This document shows, in pieces, positions 37,559 through 47,258 of a DNA stretch of 64,000 nt. The stretch's first letter is position 1; every line of letters begins with the position of its first letter. Both the position numbers and the translations under genes were made by a program. Under the pieces are notes generated by a model. The model was given only the letters and a program-made list of their open reading frames with translations, had not been told where the DNA came from and ran no database searches. The stretch comes from Pseudidiomarina atlantica (GTDB lineage: Bacteria > Pseudomonadota > Gammaproteobacteria > Enterobacterales > Alteromonadaceae), in the NCBI RefSeq assembly GCF_000753735.1, contig NZ_JPIN01000008.1:174250-238249 (forward strand), in the 5' to 3' direction.

Positions 37559-39782
37559 ATTCTTCTTCTTGTTCACCGTCACAATTCATATTTTCCGGAA
37601 GCTTTACAGGGAACGCAGGAAAACGGCGTTGCTGTGGGCAATCTAACGGAATGGGCTGTCCGGTTTGCGGATGAAAAGCTGTTACCTCAAGACCCGGTGG
37701 TAAATTGGTATGCAAGGGTTGCACCCCAATCTGACTGTAAATGGCCGCAACAATAGGCAAAGCACCGGTGGCACCCGTCAAACCAATGGGTTGATTATCA
37801 TCACGACCAATCCAAGTCGTCACCATACGTCGTTGATCATAAGCGACAAACCAACTGTCACGGTTGTCATTGGTGGTACCGCTTTTGCCAGCTAGCGCAT
37901 TTTGCCCAAACAATTGCGCCAGTTGCTTACCCGTGCCCTCATTTACCACGCCGCGCAAACCGTAATTCACCAAGCCACTTGTGCCGCGATCAAAAACCTG
38001 CCGACCCGCAGGGATAGTGCGTTGGTAGATTTCTATACCTTCATGATCAGTAATCGCTTGAATGGTGGCAAAAGGCCGAAATTGACCTTGCTCGGCCATG
38101 ACGCCAAACATTTCGGTGACTTGCAACGGTGATAGCTCCACCGCGCCAAGTGAAAGTGCGGGAACGGCTTGAATCGGCGTGTCGATGCCACTACTGCGTA
38201 GTCGTTCGACAACGGCTGGCAGACCAATCTCCATGCCTAAACGCACTGCGGGTAAGTTACGTGATTGGGCGAGCGCATCGTACAACATGATCGGACCGAC
38301 AAATTCCTTGTCGTAGTTTTCCGGTCGCCAAATATCACCGTCCGCTTCTTGCCACTCGATCGGTTCGTCTTGCAGTACTGTGCCAAGGCGATAGGTCGCC
38401 GGCTGTTCTAAAGCCATGGCATATATCGTGGGTTTGATCAGCGAGCCCACCTGACGCATGGCTGTGGTTGCTCGATTAAAGCCGACTTGGTTGCGATCGC
38501 GATCGCCGACCATACTAATAATGCTTGCTTGCTGATGATCGGCGATAACCGTTGCGGCTTGTAGCTGTTCATCTTTACTCAATCGCGCGAGTTGCTCACT
38601 GATGCTGCGCTCCGCAGCTTGCTGAGCAATAGGGTTCAAGTAAGTGAAGACCCGCAAACCGTGTTTTGACCAATCTTTGGGAATTTGTAATTGTCCCAAC
38701 TCGGTTTTCACGCGTTCTAAATAGTGTGGCGCCCAGGTGCGCCCTGCTTGTGCATTCTTGGGCTCGACTAATTGTTGTTCTATCGCAGCGAGGTAGGTTG
38801 CTTGCGAAATTAAATCTTGCCCGTACATTAACTGCAGAATCATATCGCGGCGCGCTGCGACGCGCTCCGGATAGCGGTGCGGATTATAATAGGAAGGCCC
38901 CTTAATGATCCCTACTAGCAGCGCAATGTCGGCAGCAGTCAATTCTTCGACTTGCTTGCCAAAATAATAGCGACTGGCAAGACCAATGCCATGAATGGCG
39001 CGACCACCATCTTGACCGAAATAAATTTCATTAAAGTAGCTTTCTAAGATTTCATTTTTGCTGAAACGAAAGTCGATAATCAGCGCCATCAAGGCTTCAT
39101 TGGCTTTGCGCCACAGTGTCTGCTCACGGGTTAAGTACAAGTTTTTGACCAGTTGCTGGGTCAGCGTACTGCCGCCTTGAACCGTGTCCATAGCCACTAG
39201 GTTAGCCATTGCCGCACGCCCAATAGAGGACAGCGAGACGCCCGCGTGGTGATAAAAGTCACGATCTTCGACTAACAGTAACGTTTCAATTAATAGGTTA
39301 GGCAATCGCTCCAAGCCCACTAGCATGCGGTCTTCGCCGTTAGCCCCGGTGATTTGGCCAAGCACCAGGGGATCAATTTCAAAGCGACCAAGCATCCGAC
39401 CGTCAGGCAGGCTTTCGATGTTGGTGACATAACCATCGGCAAAATACACCCGTGCGCGCTGCGCCATGGCTGGACCACTCGGGAAATCAAAGGGACGACG
39501 ATGAATTTCCACCGCCTGCCCGACTTGCCGATAAGTACCACTGGAACTCAGTGAGGCACTTTCTCGGTAGCGCAGTTGTTGTAATTCGGCAATCAGCTGC
39601 GCTGGCCGCAACGGCTTAATGGGTTCAAGGGTGAGCGGTCGTGCATAGACAATGGCTGACGCCTCATAGCGTTCCGAGGCGAAGCGCTTGGTCAGCATGC
39701 TATCAAGATAAATCGTATAAAAACCAAGCACCACTAACACGATGAGCGCCAGTTTTGCGAGGGTCTTAAATAGAAAGCGCAT
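37536..39782 (-). CDS. mrcB: Penicillin-binding protein 1B (bifunctional)
   Basis: A 748-residue class A PBP. A short cytoplasmic start and membrane helix (about 10-26) are followed by a UB2H-like domain (about 45-145), the GT51 transglycosylase (catalytic Glu172 in VEDRDFYHHAG; GGSTLTQQLVKN) and the transpeptidase with SxxK at 447-450 (SLIK), SRN at 507-509 and KSG at 633-635. The UB2H-like domain, where LpoB binds in E. coli, supports PBP1B over PBP1A. It is about 100 residues shorter than the E. coli enzyme (844), chiefly at the N-terminus. Confidence 0.93.
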   Translation of the reverse strand: MRFLFKTLAKLALIVLVVLGFYTIYLDSMLTKRFASERYEASAIVYARPLTLEPIKPLRPAQLIAELQQLRYRESASLSSSGTYRQVGQAVEIHRRPFDFPSGPAMAQRARVYFADGYVTNIESLPDGRMLGRFEIDPLVLGQITGANGEDRMLVGLERLPNLLIETLLLVEDRDFYHHAGVSLSSIGRAAMANLVAMDTVQGGSTLTQQLVKNLYLTREQTLWRKANEALMALIIDFRFSKNEILESYFNEIYFGQDGGRAIHGIGLASRYYFGKQVEELTAADIALLVGIIKGPSYYNPHRYPERVAARRDMILQLMYGQDLISQATYLAAIEQQLVEPKNAQAGRTWAPHYLERVKTELGQLQIPKDWSKHGLRVFTYLNPIAQQAAERSISEQLARLSKDEQLQAATVIADHQQASIISMVGDRDRNQVGFNRATTAMRQVGSLIKPTIYAMALEQPATYRLGTVLQDEPIEWQEADGDIWRPENYDKEFVGPIMLYDALAQSRNLPAVRLGMEIGLPAVVERLRSSGIDTPIQAVPALSLGAVELSPLQVTEMFGVMAEQGQFRPFATIQAITDHEGIEIYQRTIPAGRQVFDRGTSGLVNYGLRGVVNEGTGKQLAQLFGQNALAGKSGTTNDNRDSWFVAYDQRRMVTTWIGRDDNQPIGLTGATGALPIVAAIYSQIGVQPLHTNLPPGLEVTAFHPQTGQPIPLDCPQQRRFPAFPVKLPENMNCDGEQEEESWWQKIF

Positions 39783-39863
39783 GAACGTCCATCTAACTAA
39801 TTTGAAGATCTCATAGGATACTTGGCTTTACGCCGAAATGTACCCCTGAGTCGGTAATTTTCG

Positions 39864-42305
39864 TTAAATTTTACTTTTGGTTTTGCGTGTTGCTATTGCT
39901 TGCAACGGGTCATCAGGCCATGGATGTTTTGGATACCGCCCCTTCATCTCTTTTTTTACTTGCTGATAAGAGTTCTGCCAAAAACTTGCTAAGTCTGCCG
40001 TGCGTTGCAGCGGCCGTCCAGCCGGAGACAATAGTTCTAACAACAAATTCACTTTGCCATCAGCAATGGTGGGCGAAACTGGCTCGCCAAAGACTTCCTG
40101 TAGTTTTAAGGCGACCTTCGGTGGCTGCTCACGATAATCGATTTTATGTTTGTGACCACTCGGCGCTAGCCACTCAGTCGGACAAAATGCCGCTAAACGT
40201 TGTTGTTGGGCATAATCGAGACGCGCCTGTAAGGCCGGCAACGGTGACCACGCATGTAGGTCACGCAAACTGGTCAACGACGACCAATAAGGCGCGGCCC
40301 AACTGGCTAACTGTGCCGTTAAGCTAGATTCATCAAATGCCGGCCAGCTTGCAGCCTCCACAGACGGTAGGTGTGCCAGGGCAAAACGCACCCGCGCAAG
40401 AAAAACAGCTGCTTTGGTATAATCGATGAGCGCGGTTTTGCTTTGTTGTACCAAAGTCACTAATAACTCAGCACGCTCGCTTGCTGAGGGTTGCTGTGCG
40501 GCAACGCGTTGCCTTAGGCAAATGGCGCCCAACCGAAGCGACTCGATCGCTTGCAGCCGTTGCTGTGGCCCCACCCATTCGAGTTCTGTTTGCCATGCCA
40601 AGGGCAACGCTGGATGCTCGAGGTCGGTCTCACTCAGCGCTAGATAATTATCGATAAAGGCATCACGACTGGCATCACTAAAGGTCATGGTTAAAATCAG
40701 CAATAATGGCGCGCGGGTGCGAGCATCTTGCTGATGAAAACGCGCACCGCCGCCATACGCCAACAGATAACTACTACTGGCATCGCGCTGTTGGGCGACC
40801 CGATCCGGATAACCCCATGCTGCTAGTTGAAAAGCCAGTTGCGGCTCGACTTCGGCAACTTCTTGCTTGGCGCTAAGTTGCTGCAACCAATAGCGCCAGC
40901 GTTGCTTGGCTTCCCGTGATAGCTGCGATAGCGTTTGCGGAAAGTATCGCGGTTGCCGAATTGGCACCTCAAGCTGCGCCAGTAACAGGGCCGCAGCACT
41001 GCGTGCGGACGCTGATAACGATTGCGCGGCAATGGCGATGCGGGCAAGCCTTGGATCATTGCCCAAGGCTGCTACCTGTTGACCAATAGCCGTTAGTTTA
41101 TTGTCACCATCGAGTACCCCAAGCGCTTGTAACAGCTGCTCAGCAACGGCAATGTGCGCTGCATTAGGCGGAGTGAAAAATTGCAATTGCTGCAACTCGC
41201 TGCCCCAACGCTTGCTCTCCAGCACCGCACTACTTAGATCGTCAGTGGCAATAGCCGGGGCGTCGTAGTCGCGCATACCATGTTCATCGGCTTGGCTCCA
41301 TAAGCGCCAGCATTTGCCCGGACCTAGACGCCCCGCACGACCGCAACGCTGGAGCGCCGCCGCTTTGCTGATTCGAGCCGTGGTCAAACGCGTTACGCCA
41401 TGCTTGGGATAAAATTGCGCACGACGTTCACGACCACTATCCACTACCATATCAATGCCCGGAATCGTCAAACTGGTTTCGGCAATATTGGTCGCTAGCA
41501 CGACCTTCTTTCGTCCTGCAGGACGTTCACTCAGGGCGGCTTCTTGTTCCGCTAAAGACAATTGTCGATGCAACGGCAGCACATCTATATTCGGCAACTC
41601 CGGCAGCAGTTCACGCACCCGCTCAATTTCACGCCAGCCCGGCAAAAACACCAAAACACCCTGTTCTGCTTCGTGCACAGCTGCCGCTACTGCTTGCGCA
41701 CAGTGTGTTAACCAATCACTGGCTAGCCCCACTGGCCGATAGTCGATAGTAACTGGATGCTGCCGTCCGGCACTGGTTAATACGCGCGCGTCACCCAGCC
41801 AGTCGGCGATGTGTTGTGCGGGTAAGGAAGCTGACATGATGAGCAAGCTAAGATCATCGCGCAAAGCCCGCGCTTCGAGCAACATGGCGAGACCAAGGTC
41901 ACTGGACAGATTACGTTCATGAAATTCGTCGAAAATAACGCAGCCTACCCCCTGTAGCTCGGGATCGTTCTGCAAATACTGAACAAAGATACCTTCAGTG
42001 ACAATTAACAAGCGAGTGTCCGCACTAAATCGCTGCTCCCCCCTTACCTGATAGCCAACCTGCTGGCCGACTCTTTCACCTAATTGCTTGGCGAGATAAT
42101 GCGCAATAGAAACCGCGGCTATCCGCCGCGGTTGCAGTAATAAAATGCGCTGCTGCTGCCAGTGCGGCTGTTGCAGCAGGTGTAACGGTAACGCCGTTGA
42201 CTTACCGGCTCCAGGCGGCGCTTCCAACACCACCGTGTGCCCGACTAAATTAGCGTCAAGCTCGGCAAATAGCTCTGTTACCGGTAGGGTCGACGATGCC
42301 GCCAC
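39864..42305 (-). CDS. hrpB: ATP-dependent RNA helicase HrpB
   Basis: An 813-residue DEAH-box helicase. Motifs are APPGAGKSTALPLHL (Walker A), IFDEFHERNLSSDLGLAM (DEFH box), VLATNIAETSLTIPGI and QRCGRAGRLGPGKCWRLW (motif VI), followed by HA2-like and HrpB C-terminal domains ending with GRYPKHPWPDDPL. Its cellular role is poorly known. The likely start is a GTG at 42305 with no clear Shine-Dalgarno, six bases after pepB, which suggests coupling to pepB translation. Confidence 0.94.
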   Translation of the reverse strand: MAASSTLPVTELFAELDANLVGHTVVLEAPPGAGKSTALPLHLLQQPHWQQQRILLLQPRRIAAVSIAHYLAKQLGERVGQQVGYQVRGEQRFSADTRLLIVTEGIFVQYLQNDPELQGVGCVIFDEFHERNLSSDLGLAMLLEARALRDDLSLLIMSASLPAQHIADWLGDARVLTSAGRQHPVTIDYRPVGLASDWLTHCAQAVAAAVHEAEQGVLVFLPGWREIERVRELLPELPNIDVLPLHRQLSLAEQEAALSERPAGRKKVVLATNIAETSLTIPGIDMVVDSGRERRAQFYPKHGVTRLTTARISKAAALQRCGRAGRLGPGKCWRLWSQADEHGMRDYDAPAIATDDLSSAVLESKRWGSELQQLQFFTPPNAAHIAVAEQLLQALGVLDGDNKLTAIGQQVAALGNDPRLARIAIAAQSLSASARSAAALLLAQLEVPIRQPRYFPQTLSQLSREAKQRWRYWLQQLSAKQEVAEVEPQLAFQLAAWGYPDRVAQQRDASSSYLLAYGGGARFHQQDARTRAPLLLILTMTFSDASRDAFIDNYLALSETDLEHPALPLAWQTELEWVGPQQRLQAIESLRLGAICLRQRVAAQQPSASERAELLVTLVQQSKTALIDYTKAAVFLARVRFALAHLPSVEAASWPAFDESSLTAQLASWAAPYWSSLTSLRDLHAWSPLPALQARLDYAQQQRLAAFCPTEWLAPSGHKHKIDYREQPPKVALKLQEVFGEPVSPTIADGKVNLLLELLSPAGRPLQRTADLASFWQNSYQQVKKEMKGRYPKHPWPDDPLQAIATRKTKSKI

Positions 42306-42311
42306 GGAGGC

Positions 42312-43604
42312 TTAGTTTTCTTGCTGTAACAGTGCTGCAATAGTGCGCACGCCAAGCGCTGTAGCTCCGGTCGCCCATAAGCTGTTGGCGCTGCCGTGAT
42401 AGGCACCGGCAATGTCAAAATGCAGCCAGCCTTTGCCGTTGTTCGGCGCGAACCGCAACAAGAAACCGGCGGCGTTACTTGCCCCACCAGAACCACCACC
42501 TTTTTGCGGACGACTATTGGCGCAATCGGCAAATGCCGATGGAGTATTTTCTTTGTGCCACTGTTGTAACGGCAGACGCCAGAGGTTTTCGCGTTGCTCC
42601 GCTGCCGTAGCCAAGGCTTTATTGGCTAACGCATCATCCACGCTAAACAGCGCGTTGTATTCGGTCCCCACGGCCACTTGCGCAGCACCGGTAAGCGTTG
42701 CCGCATCCACAATGAGTTTCGCACCCACTTCGCCGGCGTATTGCAGGCCGTCAGCCAAGACCAAACGCCCTTCGGCATCAGTGTTAACGATTTCAACGGT
42801 GGTGCCATTTTTGTACTTAATGATGTCGCCCAGTTTGTAAGCGGTGCCATCAATCAAGTTTTCCGCACAGCAGAGAACCAGTTGTACTCGCTTGTTCAGT
42901 CCTTGCTGAATTGCCAAAGCTAAGGCTCCTGCTACCGTTGCGGCACCACCCATGTCGCATTTCATCGCTAGCATACCTTCACTGGACTTGATGCTATAAC
43001 CGCCGGAGTCAAAGGTAATACCTTTACCCACCAAGCAAGCATCGACTGGCGCGTCTTCTTGCTGGCTAGGATTGTAATCTACTACCAACATACAAGGGGC
43101 ATGCTTACTCGCACGACCTACAGTATGAATGCCAACCCAACCTTCTTTGAGCAGTTCATCGCCGGCGATAATACGCGTCGAAACCTTGTCCGCAGCCAAC
43201 CCTTCAAGCTTTTCTGCAACGCGTTGAGCGAGCGATTCAGGATAGATAGTATCGGGTGGTAAATTAATCAGCTCACGCGTCCAATTTACGGTATCGCGCA
43301 TTTGTTTGAGGGTGTCGGCATCATTCGCCCAAGTGATTGAATTGCTGCTGCGCGTATCGGTGTAGCCATTGCTAAATGCCCATTGGCGCTCGAGATCCCA
43401 GCCCTCACCCTGGAGTTCAACCGCGCGTACACCAAAACCATCAAGCTGGCGACCCGCTTTTTGAATTTTCCGCAAGTTTTCGGCTTCGTCAGCGCCTAGA
43501 TAGATGGTTGCGCCTTTTTCGCCCATTACGGCAGCCGCGCTTGGTTTCCAAGCAGCAGCAGAAAAATCTTGTTGAACAACAAATACGGCAAGTGCGGTAG
43601 ACAT
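42312..43604 (-). CDS. pepB: M17 leucyl aminopeptidase family protein (PepB-like)
   Basis: A 430-residue dinuclear-metal aminopeptidase of family M17. The signature NTDAEGRLVLADGLQYA is intact, as are the metal-site regions LVGKGITFDSGGYSIK and MKCDMGGAATVAGAL. Length fits E. coli PepB (427) better than PepA (503). GGGAG precedes the ATG at 43604, so I reject the longer open frame upstream. It is divergent from sfsA, with 71 bases between starts. hrpB follows closely. Confidence 0.9.
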   Translation of the reverse strand: MSTALAVFVVQQDFSAAAWKPSAAAVMGEKGATIYLGADEAENLRKIQKAGRQLDGFGVRAVELQGEGWDLERQWAFSNGYTDTRSSNSITWANDADTLKQMRDTVNWTRELINLPPDTIYPESLAQRVAEKLEGLAADKVSTRIIAGDELLKEGWVGIHTVGRASKHAPCMLVVDYNPSQQEDAPVDACLVGKGITFDSGGYSIKSSEGMLAMKCDMGGAATVAGALALAIQQGLNKRVQLVLCCAENLIDGTAYKLGDIIKYKNGTTVEIVNTDAEGRLVLADGLQYAGEVGAKLIVDAATLTGAAQVAVGTEYNALFSVDDALANKALATAAEQRENLWRLPLQQWHKENTPSAFADCANSRPQKGGGSGGASNAAGFLLRFAPNNGKGWLHFDIAGAYHGSANSLWATGATALGVRTIAALLQQEN

Positions 43605-43675
43605 GGTGAACAGCTCCCATAATGGTTGCGAAAATAAAGTAGAGTATATCGTATAAAAGCTAGATGAGGCTGACA

Positions 43676-44398
43676 ATGCAGTTTGACAACCCCTTAGAGC
43701 AGGCTTTTTTGTTGCGACGGTATAAGCGTTTTTTAGCTGACGTCTATCACCCTAGCTGGCCACAATACAGTAATAGTGAACATCCCCTAACCGTGCACTG
43801 TCCCAATACCGGCGCGATGACCGGCTGTGCTGAGCCTGGGATGAGAGTGTGGTTGAGTGATTCGCAAAATAGCAAACGTAAATACCGTTACACTTGGGAG
43901 CTTGCCGAAACCAGCGCCGGTGATAGTATTTGCGTCAACACCCAACGCGCCAATCAAGTCGTGGGTGAAGCTTTGCAGCAACAACTGTTACCAGCTTTTC
44001 GTAACATCAGTGAATGGCGTGCAGAACGGCGTTACGGTGATGACAATCGCCGCATTGATTGGCAAGGAGCGGCACCTGACGGCCGTCAGTGCTATATCGA
44101 AGTCAAAAGCGTAACCTTAGCCAAAGGGGCGCAAGGCTATTTCCCCGACACCGTGAGTCAACGTGCGCGCGATCATCTGCGCAGTTTGCAAGGAATGGTC
44201 GCGCAAGGGCAGCGCGCCGCTGTCATTTACTGTGTACTACATAGCGGTGTTCAAGTGGTCAGCGCAGCCGCCCATTGTGATCCGAAATACGCCGAAGCAG
44301 CTATTCAAGCCAAACAGCAAGGCGTTGAATTTTATGCTTTAGCATGTGATATCAGTCCACAGGGAATTCATCCGAAAGGCGAGCTCCCAGTAAAATAG
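43676..44398 (+). CDS. sfsA: SfsA family DNA-binding/nuclease-like protein
   Basis: A 240-residue protein named for 'sugar fermentation stimulation' in E. coli. Visible signatures are YKRFLADV, the TVHCPNTGAMTGCAEPG segment and CYIEVKSVTLAKGAQGYFPDTVSQR, whose acidic/lysine pattern resembles PD-(D/E)XK nuclease folds. GAGG lies seven bases before the ATG at 43676, which I prefer to the ATG four codons earlier. It begins the conserved sfsA-dksA-gluQ-pcnB-folK-panB-panC order. Confidence 0.92.
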   Translation: MQFDNPLEQAFLLRRYKRFLADVYHPSWPQYSNSEHPLTVHCPNTGAMTGCAEPGMRVWLSDSQNSKRKYRYTWELAETSAGDSICVNTQRANQVVGEALQQQLLPAFRNISEWRAERRYGDDNRRIDWQGAAPDGRQCYIEVKSVTLAKGAQGYFPDTVSQRARDHLRSLQGMVAQGQRAAVIYCVLHSGVQVVSAAAHCDPKYAEAAIQAKQQGVEFYALACDISPQGIHPKGELPVK

Positions 44399-44412
44399 TC
44401 ACACAAATTCAA

Positions 44413-44441
44413 TTGCGCAGCTCTGGGGTTTCTGGTATATG
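44413..44441 (+). promoter_or_regulatory. Candidate sigma-70 promoter of dksA
   Basis: TTGCGC (44413-44418), 17-base spacer and TATATG (44436-44441) preceded by TGG, which gives an extended -10. It lies in the sfsA-dksA gap, about 38 bases before the dksA start. The hexamers are imperfect, so this is a tentative call. Confidence 0.4.
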
Positions 44442-44484
44442 TACCGACCTTTTTTGACAAACCCTCTCATACAGGAGATCCACA

Positions 44485-44937
44485 ATGCCTCAAGGAACGC
44501 CTAAAAAAGCTCATGGCATTTTGGCACAAGCTGGCTTGGAACCTTACCAAGAACAGCCGAATGAAGAGTATATGAACGAAAAGCAACGTGCGCATTTTCG
44601 TAAAATTTTAGAAGTTTGGCGCAATCAGTTGCGTGAAGAGGTTGATCGCACCGTTCACCATATGAAGGACGAAGCTGCTAACTTCCCTGATCCGGTAGAC
44701 CGTGCTTCACAAGAGGAAGAGTTCAGCCTGGAACTGCGGACGCGGGATCGCGAGCGCAAACTGATCAAGAAGATTGAAAAGACTTTACAAAAGATCGAGG
44801 CTGATGACTTTGGTTTCTGTGACTCTTGCGGCATCGAGATCGGTATTCGTCGCCTCGAAGCGCGACCGACTGCCGACTTGTGCGTTGACTGCAAAACTTT
44901 AGCGGAAATCAAAGAGAAGCAAATGACCGGCGCCTAA
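44485..44937 (+). CDS. dksA: RNA polymerase-binding transcription factor DksA
   Basis: A 150-residue stringent-response factor that enters the RNA polymerase secondary channel with ppGpp. The coiled coil contains the tip residues [10 protein letters not shown] (the Asp pair and Ala of E. coli DksA). The zinc finger has four cysteines in CDSCGIEIG and CVDCKTLAE. The N-terminus around [16 protein letters not shown] is highly conserved. CAGGAGATC gives a strong ribosome site. gluQ follows after one base, as in many gammaproteobacteria. Confidence 0.98.
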   Translation: MPQGTPKKAHGILAQAGLEPYQEQPNEEYMNEKQRAHFRKILEVWRNQLREEVDRTVHHMKDEAANFPDPVDRASQEEEFSLELRTRDRERKLIKKIEKTLQKIEADDFGFCDSCGIEIGIRRLEARPTADLCVDCKTLAEIKEKQMTGA

Positions 44938-44938
44938 T

Positions 44939-45790
44939 ATGGCAGCTTCGTCAGCTTATCGCGGACGCTTTGCCCCGACCCCGTCGGGGCCTCTTCATTT
45001 TGGTTCACTGGTAGCAGCTGTTGCCAGCTATCTTGATGCCAGAGCTCACGGCGGTGAGTGGTTGCTACGCATCGAAGACGTCGACAAACCCCGCGCCTTA
45101 CCCGGCGCTGCGCAAACCATTCTGCAGCAGCTGCATGACCACGGCTTGCAGTGGCATGGCGAAGTTATCTATCAATCGCAACGTGACACGACTTATGCTG
45201 CAGCGCTGCATACCCTGCAACAACGCGGCCTCACGTATTACTGCAGTTGTACCCGCAAACAAATCAAAGCACGTGGCCCATATTACACCGGTTATTGCCG
45301 CGACAAAAAACGTCGCGCGGAAGGTAATGCTGTGCGGTTTCGTAATGAGCACCCGTGCACCGAGTTCCAAGACCGTATATTAGGCAAAGTGCAACTCGCT
45401 TCCGATTTCGCCGCAGAAGATTTTGTGCTGTTCCGCCGTGATCAACTCTACACCTACCAGTTGGCGGTGGTCGTTGATGACATCGCGCAAGGCATTACCG
45501 ATATTGTTCGCGGCGCCGATTTGTTGACACCCACTAGTTGGCAATTAACGCTGTGGAGCGAACTGGCAACTTACCAGCCGCGATTTGCCCATGTTCCCTT
45601 GGCACTTGATCAGAATGGCAACAAACTAAGTAAACAGAATCATGCTCCAGCGCTAAGCGCTGAGCACGTTCACCAACAATTGCGCGATGCTTGCGCGTTT
45701 CTTGGCTTAACGGAGCTGCCAAAAGCAGCAAATACTGCGCAATTATTAAGCGCTGCAACCGCCGCTTGGCACGCAAAGTATCTTTCCTGA
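44939..45790 (+). CDS. gluQ: Glutamyl-Q tRNA(Asp) synthetase
   Basis: A 283-residue truncated GluRS paralogue that attaches glutamate to queuosine at the wobble position of tRNA-Asp. It has YRGRFAPTPSGPLHFGSLV (HIGH-like), the zinc cysteines in YYCSCTRKQI and YYTGYCRDK, and the KMSKS-like GNKLSKQN. No anticodon-binding domain follows. There is no Shine-Dalgarno; the ATG lies one base after the dksA stop, so re-initiation is likely. Confidence 0.94.
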   Translation: MAASSAYRGRFAPTPSGPLHFGSLVAAVASYLDARAHGGEWLLRIEDVDKPRALPGAAQTILQQLHDHGLQWHGEVIYQSQRDTTYAAALHTLQQRGLTYYCSCTRKQIKARGPYYTGYCRDKKRRAEGNAVRFRNEHPCTEFQDRILGKVQLASDFAAEDFVLFRRDQLYTYQLAVVVDDIAQGITDIVRGADLLTPTSWQLTLWSELATYQPRFAHVPLALDQNGNKLSKQNHAPALSAEHVHQQLRDACAFLGLTELPKAANTAQLLSAATAAWHAKYLS

Positions 45791-45805
45791 TCCGCTGCAA
45801 ACGGC

Positions 45806-45835
45806 TACAATACGCGCATTCTCCCAAGTTTGGGA
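45806..45835 (+). promoter_or_regulatory. Possible pcnB promoter -10 and leader hairpin
   Basis: TACAAT (45806-45811) is a good -10 hexamer with only a weak -35 (TTTCCT, 17-base spacer). TCCCAA (45822-45827) and TTGGGA (45830-45835) can form a short stem in the resulting leader, just before the ribosome site at 45842. Tentative. Confidence 0.35.
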
Positions 45836-45855
45836 ATTTCTAAGGAGTAGAAGCT

Positions 45856-47253
45856 ATTATCAAACGCATCAAGGCAATGGCCAAACGTGCATTTAGCAAG
45901 CCCGCTGACGCAACTCAGTTGCCAGCCAATATTCTTGCACAACCCGTGGTGATCTCGCGTGATCAGCACAACATTTCACGTAAAGATATCTCTGAGCATG
46001 CCCTCAAAGTCTTGTACCGCCTGCACAATGCCGGGTACGAAGCCTATTTGGTTGGCGGTTGCGTTCGCGACCTATTGCTCGGTATCAAGCCCAAAGATTT
46101 TGACGTCGTCACCAACGCATTGCCCGATCAAGTGTACAAACTGTTTCGCAATTGCCGTTTAGTGGGTCGCCGCTTCCGTCTCGCGCATATCATGTTTGGC
46201 CGCGAAATTATCGAAGTCGCTACCTTCCGTGGCCATCACGATGAAGAAGAGCCAGAAGCCAAGCATGCAAAACGTGATGCTAAAGGTATGCTGTTACGTG
46301 ACAACGTTTATGGCAGCATTGATGAAGACGCACAACGCCGCGATTTCACCGTTAATGCCTTGTATTACAATATTGCTGACTTTGCTATTTATGATTATGC
46401 CAATGGCGCACAAGATATTGAACGCGGTATCTTACGCATGATTGGCGACGCCAGTGAGCGCTATCGCGAAGATCCGGTGCGGATGCTGCGTGCGGTGCGC
46501 TTTGCCACCAAACTGTCGATGCAGATGGATGACAGTGTACGTAAACCGATTCGTGAACATGCACACCTGCTGCAAAATATTCCGGCGGCACGGCTATTTG
46601 AAGAGTGTTTGAAATTATTCACGGCCGGTAAGGGCGTGGCGAATTTTGAACTCTTGACCGAGTACCATTTGTTCCAACAGCTGTTCCCGCTGTTGAAAAG
46701 CTATTTGACAAATGTCGACGAACCGCCGTATCAAATGTTACGTCAGACTTTTGCTGATACTGACAGCCGCATTCAAAAAGAGTTGAGTATCACCCCAGCT
46801 TATTTGTTCGCAGCACTGCTCTGGTGGCCACTGCAGGCACGCATGGAACAATTAATGTTTGAAAGTGGCTTACCACCTGTTGATGCTATGAATATCGCTG
46901 CCGCAGATGTTTTTGCCCGACAAGTTCAAACGGTTGCGATTCCCAAACGCTTTACGATTCCGGCGCGCGAAATCTGGCAACTCCAACAACGGTTAGAGCG
47001 TGCCAAAGGTCGCCGCGTAGGACAATTGCTAGGCCACCCGCGCTTTCGCGCCGCGTATGATTTTTTATTATTACGCGCGGCAACTGCGCCGGCGAGCGAG
47101 CGCGAACAATTAGAGAAACTGGCGAAATTCTGGACCCAACAGCAGCACCAGCAACCGCATGTGACGCCGAGTGACGATCGTACACCGAAGAAACGTGGAC
47201 GCCGTGGCGGCCGCCGGCGCCGTAAGCCGAGTAGCAAATCTGAGTCGAATTAA
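45856..47253 (+). CDS. pcnB: Poly(A) polymerase I, probable AUU start codon
   Basis: A 465-residue nucleotidyltransferase that adds poly(A) tails to RNAs, promoting their decay. Signatures are LVGGCVRDLLLGIKPKDFD with the catalytic Asp pair, RRFRLAHIMFG, the DAQRRDFTVNALYYN segment and a basic C-terminal tail (KKRGRRGGRRRRK). The first ATG (45877) is 29 bases from the only good ribosome site, AAGGAG at 45842-45847. An in-frame ATT at 45856 lies eight bases from it. E. coli pcnB is known to start at AUU, so I annotate ATT. If wrong, the protein starts seven codons later. Confidence 0.85.
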   Translation: MIKRIKAMAKRAFSKPADATQLPANILAQPVVISRDQHNISRKDISEHALKVLYRLHNAGYEAYLVGGCVRDLLLGIKPKDFDVVTNALPDQVYKLFRNCRLVGRRFRLAHIMFGREIIEVATFRGHHDEEEPEAKHAKRDAKGMLLRDNVYGSIDEDAQRRDFTVNALYYNIADFAIYDYANGAQDIERGILRMIGDASERYREDPVRMLRAVRFATKLSMQMDDSVRKPIREHAHLLQNIPAARLFEECLKLFTAGKGVANFELLTEYHLFQQLFPLLKSYLTNVDEPPYQMLRQTFADTDSRIQKELSITPAYLFAALLWWPLQARMEQLMFESGLPPVDAMNIAAADVFARQVQTVAIPKRFTIPAREIWQLQQRLERAKGRRVGQLLGHPRFRAAYDFLLLRAATAPASEREQLEKLAKFWTQQQHQQPHVTPSDDRTPKKRGRRGGRRRRKPSSKSESN

Positions 47254-47258
47254 CTGCT

